From NCBI GenBank assembly GCA_003022655.1, contig PXSX01000063.1:1-6141 (forward strand): DNA of 6,141 nucleotides, in the 5' to 3' direction. Numbering within the stretch: the first letter of the stretch is position 1; each line of letters starts with the position of its first letter. Made by a program: the position numbers and the translations under genes. This DNA is from Bacteroidetes bacterium QH_1_64_81 (lineage in GTDB: Bacteria; Bacteroidota; Rhodothermia; Rhodothermales; Salinibacteraceae). Below are positions 1 through 4,953 of this stretch, piece by piece. A model generated the notes under the pieces. It did no database searches and was not told where the DNA came from. It worked only from the letters and a program-made list of their open reading frames with translations.

Positions 1-572
1 ACCTTGCGGATTTGCTTGATGGTCTCCTGGAGCTGGCTCACCCCTCGCATGCTGAACCGGTCCGCGTGGATAGGCACGATGATGCCGTCGGCCCCCGCGA
101 GCGCCGTGGCGATGCTTCGGCCGAGCGACGGGGGACAGTCGATGAGACAGTAGTCGTGATTCTTCGGGGAACTGGAGTTTCGCTGGACCTCTGCCGTGCG
201 GAATTCCTGGATCCGACAGCGAAACTGTTGGGGGAAGACTGCGCTCCGCCCAATCACCGCGTCGAAGCTGGCCGCCGCCATGCGCCGATCGGACGGAATG
301 AAATCGATCCCGACCGTGTCGGACGAGCGAAAAATGTTGGCGAACGTGCGCTCGTCTGCGTTTTCCCCGTCCCAGGCGGCAAGCGGGTCGAAAATGGTCG
401 CGTCGTCCTCGGTGGCCTCTCGTCCCATGAGCCAATCGGTGGCGTTCATCTGGGAGTCGTAATCGACGACCAGTGGATCGTGGCCCTTGTGTTTGAGGGC
501 CGCAGCGAGGTTGACGGTCGTGACGGTCTTTCCAACCCCGCCCTTCTGATTGATGACAGCGACGGTGTACAT
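1..572 (-). CDS. parA: ParA-family partition ATPase (partial, C-terminus outside window)
   Basis: Deviant-Walker ATPase of the ParA/Soj/MinD superfamily, which uses ATP-driven DNA binding to segregate replicons or cargo, normally with a ParB-like partner. The first 190 codons are present and the frame is still open at the left edge. Visible motifs: deviant Walker A KGGVGKT at residues 10-16 (signature K10, P-loop K15), Walker A' region at 35-45 with D37 and D39, and Walker B/switch II LIDCPPS at 143-149, followed by an IVPIHAD strand at 165-171. Two things are unusual. The common DPQGN of Walker A' reads DSQMN (S40, M42), and about 40 residues (roughly 99-139) separate the PSDRRMA segment from Walker B. 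The ATG at 570-572 begins directly on the MYTVAVINQKGG core; GAGG lies three bases upstream, and no in-frame start was found in the first 60 bases or so upstream. Any parB partner would lie beyond the left edge, so a chromosomal Soj-like role, a plasmid-like role and an orphan ParA cannot be told apart here. Confidence 0.93.
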   Translation of the reverse strand, partial: MYTVAVINQKGGVGKTVTTVNLAAALKHKGHDPLVVDYDSQMNATDWLMGREATEDDATIFDPLAAWDGENADERTFANIFRSSDTVGIDFIPSDRRMAAASFDAVIGRSAVFPQQFRCRIQEFRTAEVQRNSSSPKNHDYCLIDCPPSLGRSIATALAGADGIIVPIHADRFSMRGVSQLQETIKQIRK

Positions 573-851
573 GGGCCTCGTGGAGTCGACGTGGAAACAG
601 AGCTGCGACGTGTACCAGCGTCCATCCTGAGTCGCAAAAGATGTGCCAGTGCGGCTTGCGCCAGGGGACACGGACTGCAAGGTGAAGACGAGGAAATGTT
701 CTCTGTCCGGTGGGTGTATCTGTATTCCGGCGCAGCCGTCCAGTCCTGCGGCCGGAGACGTCTGGGCTGAGCCATCGTCCGCGAGGACGGCAGCTACGGA
801 CGCTCCCCGTTCCCTGTCTCTGCGGAGAAGAAGGTCCCGGGATCCGGCGGG
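573..851. other. gene-free gap between the EEP lipoprotein gene and parA
   Basis: This 279-bp stretch lies downstream of the minus-strand EEP gene and upstream of parA on the same strand. The open frames crossing it have no recognisable protein character and shadow the genes on either side. It must hold the parA 5' region and the 3' end of the EEP transcript. I see no convincing promoter hexamers. It contains an imperfect stem-loop (726-756), a small perfect hairpin (CGTCC GCGA GGACG, 776-789) and two CGACGTG direct repeats 19 bp apart near the parA start (587-593 and 606-612). Confidence 0.5.
726..756 (-). other. imperfect stem-loop downstream of the EEP gene
   Basis: TCCGG plus CGCAG (726-735) can pair with CTGCG plus CCGGA (746-756), giving a ten-pair stem interrupted by one bulged G at 751, with a ten-base loop. 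It lies about 95 bases past the stop of the minus-strand EEP gene. No T-run follows it on either strand, so it is not a canonical intrinsic terminator. It could protect a 3' end or be incidental in GC-rich DNA. Confidence 0.3.
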
Positions 852-1898
852 CTACTCGCTAGATCGAAGGAAGGACGCGGTCACCGGCAGGTGGTCGCTC
901 GTCGCGGCCATCGAGTCGGGTGGAAGCGGGCGTGCGACCCGGACGGAGCCTTCGACGAAGCGGTCGGTGAGGACCGTGTTGGGCAGCAGGTAGTCGAGTT
1001 GTCGTTCAGGGTCGTCCGACGGGTGCGTGGGGGTGGCCCGGTCGGCCGTGGGATTCGTGAACCGAGTGCGGCGGGCGGTCGTCTCGTTCAGGAGGGAGTC
1101 CGGCGCGGGACGGTCCGGATCGTTGAGCAGGAGGCGCATCTCGGGACTGTCGGGGAGGGTGTTCAGGTCGCCTGCGACCAGCACATTGGCCCCCGGCCGG
1201 TCGTCGAGCAGGCGGGCCAGCTCGGCGTGGAGGAAGCGAATCTGCCCGACCCGCCAGCCGCGGTCCTCCGCGCTGCGCCCGGCCTTGAGGTGCGCACCGG
1301 CAATGGTCCAGGTCCGATTTGGAGCTACGCGTACGTCGGCCAGCCAGAGGCGGTGGTTGGTGAGCGACTGCGCGGCGAGCTCGCCGTTCTCAGCCTGTTG
1401 GCCCACGATGGGCGTCACCACGTCGGCGTAGTCGCGCACCGTGCCCAGCGGAAATCGGCTCAGGAGCACCACGTTCATGTACCACGAGGGGCTCTCGACG
1501 GAGGTCGCAAAGCGGTAGCCCAGGTCGTCGAGGTGCTCCTTGGCCAGCGTCTGCAGAAACGCCTCGCCCTCCGCCTCCTGCAGCACCACGAGGTCCGCGT
1601 CGAGGCGCTGAAGGGCCCGCGTCGCTCGTCGCACGCGCCCCTCCATCGCCGCCTCCGGCCGATCCTCCCGCTCGGCGTCAATGTACGGGTTGTCGTACCC
1701 GTCCACGAAGTGCTCCAGGTTCCAGGTTGCGACCCGCACGGTGTCGTTATCGGGGTAGTCGTAGTCCGGCGGCAGGGCCATGCCGGCGGTAGGCTCGGGC
1801 GGTGGGGCGTCCGGGCCGCAGGCTGGGAGCACGCAGAGGGCGAGGAGAAGGGAGAGCGCTGTTCGCACGGTGGAATGCGGTGGGGCAAGAGTGCGCAT
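852..1898 (-). CDS. endonuclease/exonuclease/phosphatase-family lipoprotein
   Basis: A 348-residue protein with the EEP (DNase I-like) fold, whose members hydrolyse phosphodiesters in nucleic acids or phosphate esters in lipids and sugars using a divalent metal. The N-terminus has a hydrophobic stretch (about 14-26) ending in the lipobox LPAC with C27, then an Asp/Pro-rich linker to about residue 52, so the mature protein should be a lipid-anchored periplasmic or outer-membrane protein. The EEP motifs appear in order: ATWNLEHF (N60), VVLQEAE (E108), AGAHLKAG (H203), VAGDLNTLPDS (D244, N246), QLDYLLP (D302) and SDHLPV (D335, H336). All the expected metal and catalytic positions appear intact, so it should be active. 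The ATG at 1896-1898 is taken. A GTG at codon 11 would give a more compact signal peptide and cannot be excluded; neither has an obvious Shine-Dalgarno. It is divergent from folK and followed 279 bp later by parA on the same strand, probably not as an operon. The substrate cannot be told from sequence. Confidence 0.9.
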   Translation of the reverse strand: MRTLAPPHSTVRTALSLLLALCVLPACGPDAPPPEPTAGMALPPDYDYPDNDTVRVATWNLEHFVDGYDNPYIDAEREDRPEAAMEGRVRRATRALQRLDADLVVLQEAEGEAFLQTLAKEHLDDLGYRFATSVESPSWYMNVVLLSRFPLGTVRDYADVVTPIVGQQAENGELAAQSLTNHRLWLADVRVAPNRTWTIAGAHLKAGRSAEDRGWRVGQIRFLHAELARLLDDRPGANVLVAGDLNTLPDSPEMRLLLNDPDRPAPDSLLNETTARRTRFTNPTADRATPTHPSDDPERQLDYLLPNTVLTDRFVEGSVRVARPLPPDSMAATSDHLPVTASFLRSSE

Positions 1899-1995
1899 AA
1901 TTTTGAGACACAGAATGTAGGGGTTGGAGCGGACCTTCGCGGGGCGCTGAGTTTAAAATTCAGTCCACGATTTTCCGAAGAGCGTCCCTGACTTC
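1899..1995. promoter_or_regulatory. divergent promoter region between the EEP gene and folK
   Basis: The 97 bp between two divergent starts must serve both genes. Its centre is markedly AT-rich compared with its surroundings and carries a near-palindrome, CTGAGTTTAAAATTCAG (1947-1963), whose arms match at seven of eight positions around a central A. TAAAAT (1954-1959) resembles a -10 hexamer but has no -35 match at normal spacing. A shared operator is possible but unproven. Confidence 0.4.
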
Positions 1996-2553
1996 GTGTC
2001 CACCGCGTACCTTGGGCTTGGCTCCAACCAGGGCGACCGCCTGCATCACCTGCAGGCCGCCGTGGAGCGACTGCATGGGCATGATCCGCTCCGGGTCGTG
2101 GCCGCCTCGCCGGTGTACGAAACGAAGGCCCACACCCTGTCGGCCGACGAAGAGCAGCCGTCGTTCCTGAATGCGGTCCTCCGCGTTGCGGTCGACTGTG
2201 GTCCGGACGTGCTCCTCCACGTCGCCCAGGAGGTGGAGCGGGCCGAGGGGCGCACCCGGTCCTCCGAACAGCGATGGGGGCCGCGCCCCCTCGATGTCGA
2301 CCTGCTCGCGGTGGACGCCTTGACGTGCCGGACCGACACCCTTACCCTTCCGCATCCCCGTCTCGGGGAGCGCCGGTTCGTGCTCCGACCGTGGGCCGAC
2401 CTCGCCCCAAACTTCGTGGTGCCCCCGCCGTTCGATCAGTCGGTTCAGGCACTGCTCGACCAGTGTCCGGACGACGCTCCGGTTTGCCGAACCGACGCCC
2501 AGCTCGATGATCCAATCGATGCCTCTTCGGTCCACGGCGGAGAGTGCAAGTGA
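1996..2553 (+). CDS. folK: 2-amino-4-hydroxy-6-hydroxymethyldihydropteridine pyrophosphokinase (HPPK)
   Basis: HPPK transfers pyrophosphate from ATP to 6-hydroxymethyl-7,8-dihydropterin, the step before dihydropteroate synthase in folate synthesis; it is cytosolic. At 185 residues it is slightly longer than the usual 155-175. Family signatures in order: AYLGLGSNQGDR (4-15), SPVYET (38-43), FLNAV (57-61), the GRTR segment (85-88), RWGPRPLDVDLL (93-104) with the Mg-binding pair D100 and D102, LPHPRLGERRFVL (118-130) and the closing PWADLAP (132-138). The loop after VYET is longer than usual and lacks the common PxG, and the C-terminal tail after about 150 is acidic and poorly conserved. The start is a GTG at 1996, which puts the core strand at residue 4 as in other HPPKs; no ATG fits. 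No Shine-Dalgarno is evident. The deoxynucleoside kinase follows 166 bp downstream on the same strand and may be co-transcribed. Confidence 0.96.
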   Translation: MSTAYLGLGSNQGDRLHHLQAAVERLHGHDPLRVVAASPVYETKAHTLSADEEQPSFLNAVLRVAVDCGPDVLLHVAQEVERAEGRTRSSEQRWGPRPLDVDLLAVDALTCRTDTLTLPHPRLGERRFVLRPWADLAPNFVVPPPFDQSVQALLDQCPDDAPVCRTDAQLDDPIDASSVHGGECK

Positions 2554-2719
2554 ACGAGAAAGGGAGAGACCATTTTTCGGAATTCATCTGCTGTGCCGGG
2601 CGGACGGAAGACTTCCCACACTCTCAAACGCCCAGACGCCCACACTGCTGACAGTCTCTCGAACCTGCTACACGGAGTGCAATGCAGCACCCGTTCGTTT
2701 TCAAGCCTCCCACTTCAGC
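2554..2719 (+). other. spacer between folK and the deoxynucleoside kinase
   Basis: This 166-bp stretch has no recognisable gene. The deoxynucleoside kinase frame happens to stay open across it, but the translation is rich in Cys, Ser and Arg with no domain character, unlike the acidic proteins nearby. I see neither a T-tailed hairpin nor promoter hexamers at convincing spacing, so whether the kinase has its own promoter is undecided. Confidence 0.4.
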
Positions 2720-3382
2720 ATGCCGCCGTCGATGACCCCACCGGACGATCTCGACTATGTGGCCATCGAAGGGGCCATCGGGGCCGGCACCACGACCCTT
2801 GCCAAGCTCCTCGCCGACCGCTTCGAGGCCGACTCGGTCCTCGAACGATTCGAGGAGAACCCCTTCCTGGAGCGCTTCTACGAGGACCGGGACCGGTGGG
2901 CCTTCCAGACCCAGCTCGCCTTCCTCGCGAGTCGATTTCGCCAGCAGAAAGAGCTCTCCGAGCGGGATCTCTTCCACGACCTCGCGGTCAGCGACTACAC
3001 GTTCGACAAGGACCGCATTTTTGCCCGGCAGACGCTGAGCGGCGACGAGCTGCAGCTCTACGAGTCGCTCTTTCGTCTCATGGAACCGACGGTGCCTACG
3101 CCCGACCTCGTGGTGTACCTGCGCTCCTCCCCCGAGCGACTCCTCGAAAACATTGAGAAGCGCGACCGGCCCTACGAGCGGGACATGGATCCCGGATACA
3201 TCGCGGATCTTCACGACGCCTACGACCAGTATTTTCGCCAGTACGACCACACCCCCCTTCTCGTCGCGAACGTGGCGGAGATGGACTTCGTAGAGCACTC
3301 GGCGCATTTCCGGGCGCTGGTCCAGCACATCGTCGCGCCGTCCGACGAGCGTCTGCGCCACGTACACCCGCAGCCCTCCTAA
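2720..3382 (+). CDS. deoxynucleoside kinase family protein with altered P-loop
   Basis: A 220-residue member of the dNK (deoxyguanosine/deoxyadenosine kinase-like) family, which phosphorylates deoxynucleosides for dNTP salvage in the cytosol. Matching features: strand 1 plus P-loop YVAIEGAIGAGTTTLAKLL (13-31), LERFEENPFLERFYEDRDRWAFQTQ (41-65; E42 sits where the family's catalytic Glu is expected), the RFRQQKEL helix (72-79), VSDYTFDKDRIFA (90-102), LYESLFRLM (113-121), PDLVVYLRSSPERLLENI (128-145) and the Arg-rich lid KRDRPYER (147-154). The oddity is that the Walker A lysine (GxxxxGK[ST]) is threonine: G18-A-I-G-A-G23-T24-T25, codon ACC at 2789-2791. The rest is well conserved, so a pseudogene is unlikely. 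ATG 2720 is chosen because the fold starts near residue 12; ATG 2732 is a reasonable alternative. The frame is open upstream into folK, but that stretch looks non-coding. Nucleoside specificity is not predictable. Confidence 0.9.
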   Translation: MPPSMTPPDDLDYVAIEGAIGAGTTTLAKLLADRFEADSVLERFEENPFLERFYEDRDRWAFQTQLAFLASRFRQQKELSERDLFHDLAVSDYTFDKDRIFARQTLSGDELQLYESLFRLMEPTVPTPDLVVYLRSSPERLLENIEKRDRPYERDMDPGYIADLHDAYDQYFRQYDHTPLLVANVAEMDFVEHSAHFRALVQHIVAPSDERLRHVHPQPS

Positions 3383-3410
3383 GTAGGCCAGCAAAACAAC
3401 TTTAAAAATC

Positions 3411-3549
3411 GTCATTCCGAGCGGAGCGAAGCGAAGTCGAGGAATCTCTTAGCACACTGGCAAAACCGGCCTCTATGGGCGGTTTCCGCCTGGTCCGAAG
3501 AGATTCTTCGACTCCCTCCTCCCTTTGCTCGTCGGTCGCTCAGAATGAC
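3411..3549. repeat. palindromic dispersed-repeat (MITE/REP-like) element
   Basis: A 139-bp imperfect inverted repeat lies 28 bp after the deoxynucleoside kinase stop. The outer arms GTCATTCCGAGCG (3411-3423) and CGCTCAGAATGAC (3537-3549) match at 12 of 13 positions. The inner arms (3433-3450 and 3498-3515, containing GAATCTCTT / AAGAGATTC) match at 16 of 18. Unequal spacers of 9 and 21 bases separate outer from inner arms. The 47-base centre holds a smaller hairpin, AAACCG (3463-3468) with CGGTTT (3480-3485). The terminal sequence resembles the GTCATTCTGAGCGAAGCGAAG-type intergenic repeats I recall from many bacterial genomes; copy number here cannot be checked. No clear target-site duplication flanks it and no transposase is present. 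In RNA it would fold into a long hairpin at the 3' end of the kinase transcript and might help end or stabilise it. Confidence 0.75.
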
Positions 3550-3630
3550 TTTCGGTTAAGGTATTTGTACTGATCTACTTAGATTCAGCGGTCCGAAGGT
3601 CGAGATGCGACGGTCATTGTTTTGCGTCCC

Positions 3631-3906
3631 ATGGAGTATCTCCTCCTCGCCATCGTTTTGTACTTCATCCTGCGGACCGCCGGGAATCTCGTTCGTCTTC
3701 TGGGGGGCAGGGGCGAGGCCGCCGGATCGCAGAAAGAGCAGGTGCGCGACTCGTCCCCCCGCCGAGACGGGTGGCAGGGGCCCTCGCCGCGACAACAGAC
3801 GGGATCCGCGCGGAACGACCCGACCTTCTGGGGCGAGGACATCGAAGACGCCACGTGGCACGACCTTGCGGGCGAGACGAGGAGTCCACCCAACGCCTCC
3901 CGCTAG
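3631..3906 (+). CDS. small single-pass membrane protein, DUF4834-like
   Basis: A 91-residue protein with an N-terminal hydrophobic helix (about residues 3-24, MEYLLLAIVLYFILRTAGNLVRLL), then a basic, Ser/Gln/Pro-rich low-complexity middle (25-62) and a short acidic-aromatic C-terminal motif, PTFWGEDIEDATWHDL (64-79). This plan of a short N-terminal helix starting at the first residue, a disordered linker and a conserved acidic tail resembles small Bacteroidota proteins of the DUF4834 type, but that assignment is from memory of the pattern. Function is unknown; it is probably an inner-membrane protein with the tail in the cytoplasm. ATG 3631 is preferred over the in-frame TTG at 3622 because the hydrophobic helix begins right after it. 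No Shine-Dalgarno is visible. It converges on tonB, and their stop codons overlap in a CTAG (3903-3906). It might have its own promoter in the AT-richer DNA after the palindromic repeat (3550-3590). Confidence 0.75.
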   Translation: MEYLLLAIVLYFILRTAGNLVRLLGGRGEAAGSQKEQVRDSSPRRDGWQGPSPRQQTGSARNDPTFWGEDIEDATWHDLAGETRSPPNASR

Positions 3907-4589
3907 CGCTCCGAAGGACCAAACTCAAAGGTGATCGTCGTCTGGCTCTCCACCGGCGTGCCGTTGTGCTGGGCAGGGCGGAAGTGGGACCGGCGCGCGG
4001 CAACCAAGGCTGCCTCCTCCAGGCCATGCTTCAGATGCGCCACTGGGCGGGCGCTGGACCCGTCCGAGAGGCGCCAGCGCTTCAGCACGGTGGCCTCGGT
4101 CACCTGTCCCGTCTTCGAGACCTGCACGGCCACGCGGACCCGCGCCCGAACGCCCTCCTCGCGGGCAGCCGACGGATAATCGGGCTGGACGGCGCGGAAG
4201 AGGCGGGCATTGATAGCGGGCCGCCGGGTCGCGGTCGTCGGTTGACTGTTTCCCTCTTGCAGTCGCTCGTCGTCGCCGGGATCTTCGATGGCGAGCGTGC
4301 CCTCCCCAAACTCGATCTCTTCCTCGATCACGACGTTATTGGGGACCACGATGGGGGGCGCCGGAACCGGCGGGGGCGGCGTCTGCTCGCGGGACTGGGT
4401 CGTCGGTTGGATTTCATTCACCTGGATGCGTTCCGGGCCACGCTCCCCGAACGGACCCTCCGGGAGCGACGGGGAAGGAGCAGGCCACCACCGCACGAGA
4501 GCGATACCAAGCCCCAACACCACCACCAGCGATGCCAAAATCCGGCGCCGATACGCGTGGTTCGAATGGGGCGAGGCGGAGTAGCTCAC
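3903..4589 (-). CDS. tonB: energy transducer TonB family protein
   Basis: A 228-residue TonB-type protein, which with ExbB/ExbD transmits proton-motive force to TonB-dependent outer-membrane receptors for substrates such as iron chelates and glycans. Order of parts: short cytoplasmic N-terminus with HAYRRR (11-16), a single transmembrane helix (about 17-34), a periplasmic Pro/acid-rich segment including IQVNEIQPTTQ (55-65) and TPPPPVPAPPIVVP (70-83) followed by the acidic VVIEEEIEF (86-94), and a C-terminal TonB domain (about 127-224) with QPDYPSAAREEGVRARVRVAVQVSKTGQV and a closing HFRPAQHNGTPVESQTTITFEF. The domain has about 15 extra residues (171-186) between the VLKRW strand and the following helix. 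The start is a GTG at 4587-4589; an in-frame TAG lies a few codons upstream with no other start between, so this choice is firm. No exbB/exbD or receptor gene is in the window, so which system it serves is unknown; it may be one of several TonB paralogues. Confidence 0.93.
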   Translation of the reverse strand: MSYSASPHSNHAYRRRILASLVVVLGLGIALVRWWPAPSPSLPEGPFGERGPERIQVNEIQPTTQSREQTPPPPVPAPPIVVPNNVVIEEEIEFGEGTLAIEDPGDDERLQEGNSQPTTATRRPAINARLFRAVQPDYPSAAREEGVRARVRVAVQVSKTGQVTEATVLKRWRLSDGSSARPVAHLKHGLEEAALVAARRSHFRPAQHNGTPVESQTTITFEFGPSER

Positions 4590-4734
4590 GGTCTCAAGAA
4601 GGTCCTGCTACCTACTTTTTGTTTGAAAAGAGGGGGCTGAGCGTCTGTTTCTGGAGGGCAGTAGGGAAGGTGGAACGCCGAATCGCCAGTGAATGTGAAA
4701 ATAAAGCAAGCGAGATCCGCAGCGGCACGTTCGG

Positions 4735-4762
4735 TTGCGAAACTTTCTGGCCGGTTTATACA
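4735..4762 (+). promoter_or_regulatory. candidate carA promoter
   Basis: TTGCGA (4735-4740) and TATACA (4757-4762) are separated by 16 bp, each matching four of six bases of the sigma-70 consensus. TACATT overlapping the -10 also loosely fits the TAnnTTTG box of Bacteroidota primary sigma factors, with a TTG 21 bp upstream. Transcription would start near 4770, giving an RNA leader of about 185 bases before carA that contains the terminator at 4880-4908. Confidence 0.4.
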
Positions 4763-4805
4763 TTGATCGCTGGAGCTTTCGGCAATCGACAGCTGACAAA
4801 GGGCT

Positions 4806-4868
4806 ATGTTTTCCGAAATTCCCCCCGAGCCCGGTCCTCGTCCCCCCGTGCTGGACGTATCGGCTTGA
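4806..4868 (+). CDS. possible 20-residue proline-rich leader peptide of carA
   Basis: The frame starts at ATG 4806 with AAAGGG (4798-4803) just upstream, unusually close at two bases, and ends at TGA 4868, eleven bases before the terminator stem. It encodes MFSEIPPEPG followed by PRPPVLDVSA: six prolines including two Pro-Pro pairs (residues 6-7 and 13-14), a classic context for ribosome slowing, and one Arg. Two six-C runs (4821-4826, 4842-4847) supply most of the Pro codons. TTTCGG (4777-4782) can pair with CCGAAA (4813-4818), enclosing this start. Position relative to a terminator is what makes it plausible; at this length it may equally be chance. Confidence 0.3.
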   Translation: MFSEIPPEPGPRPPVLDVSA

Positions 4869-4912
4869 TGGTTCATTGGCCTCCCCTTTTCACAGGGGAG
4901 GTTTTTTTGTAG
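4868..4912 (+). CDS. possible 14-residue frame reading through the carA leader terminator
   Basis: ATG 4868 overlaps the stop of the preceding mini-frame in a TGATG (4866-4870), the usual shape of translational coupling. It encodes MVHWPPLFTGEVFL and stops at TAG 4910-4912, so a ribosome reading it would cross the whole terminator hairpin and its T-run. That resembles pyrBI-type attenuation in enteric bacteria, where translation of a leader frame disrupts the attenuator. There is no independent evidence that it is translated. Confidence 0.25.
   Translation: MVHWPPLFTGEVFL
4880..4908 (+). terminator. intrinsic terminator in the carA leader (putative attenuator)
   Basis: CCTCCCC (4880-4886) pairs perfectly with GGGGAGG (4895-4901) around an eight-base loop, TTTTCACA, and is followed at once by seven T residues (4902-4908). 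It is a textbook Rho-independent terminator acting on the plus strand only; the minus strand has no T-run after the stem. It lies 45 bp before the carA ATG. The nearest gene on its left, tonB, is on the other strand, so it can only act on a transcript that starts within the intergenic region: the carA leader or a short separate RNA. Confidence 0.85.
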
Positions 4913-4953
4913 CGCTTTCATTGCCCTATCTCGTTTTCAGTGCCCCCGTTTCC

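Larger units (their letters stand above)
4590..4953. other. divergent intergenic region with the carA leader
   Basis: This 364-bp gap lies between tonB (minus) and carA (plus). Its tonB-proximal half (4590-4730) is AT-richer and presumably holds the tonB promoter, though I cannot pick hexamers with confidence. The carA-proximal half holds a candidate plus-strand promoter (4735-4762), two tiny overlapping reading frames (4806-4868 and 4868-4912) and an intrinsic terminator (4880-4908). No longer coding region is convincing: the plus-strand frame that runs open into carA from 4735 does not resemble any CarA N-terminus. Confidence 0.7.

Noticed and set aside
12..770. 252-codon plus-strand open frame opposite parA
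   Set aside because: It is antisense to a clear ParA with Walker A, A' and B motifs and has no domain character of its own.
776..789. CGTCC-GCGA-GGACG hairpin as a terminator for the EEP gene
   Set aside because: The stem is only five pairs and no T-run follows on either strand.
891..1991. 366-codon plus-strand open frame opposite the EEP lipoprotein gene
   Set aside because: It is an antisense shadow: the minus strand has a lipobox and all EEP motifs in order, while this translation is Val/Gly/Arg-rich with no recognisable domain.
2507..2719. Deoxynucleoside kinase starting inside folK, or a frameshifted HPPK-kinase fusion
   Set aside because: The frame is open for 71 codons, but its translation is Cys/Ser/Arg-rich with no domain character, folK ends with its own stop after a complete HPPK domain, and no slippery site stands out near 2507-2553.
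3411..3549. CRISPR array or insertion sequence
   Set aside because: There is a single inverted-repeat unit with no direct repeat-spacer pattern and no transposase frame.
3399..3552. ACTTT on both sides of the palindromic repeat as a target-site duplication
   Set aside because: The left copy is seven bases away from the arm end and the right copy overlaps the end, so they are not flush; five AT-rich bases can match by chance.
4735..4953. CarA with a 73-residue N-terminal extension from an upstream TTG/ATG-like start
   Set aside because: The CarA core begins at residue 17 after ATG 4954; the upstream translation has no CarA similarity and would cross the intrinsic terminator and the candidate promoter.
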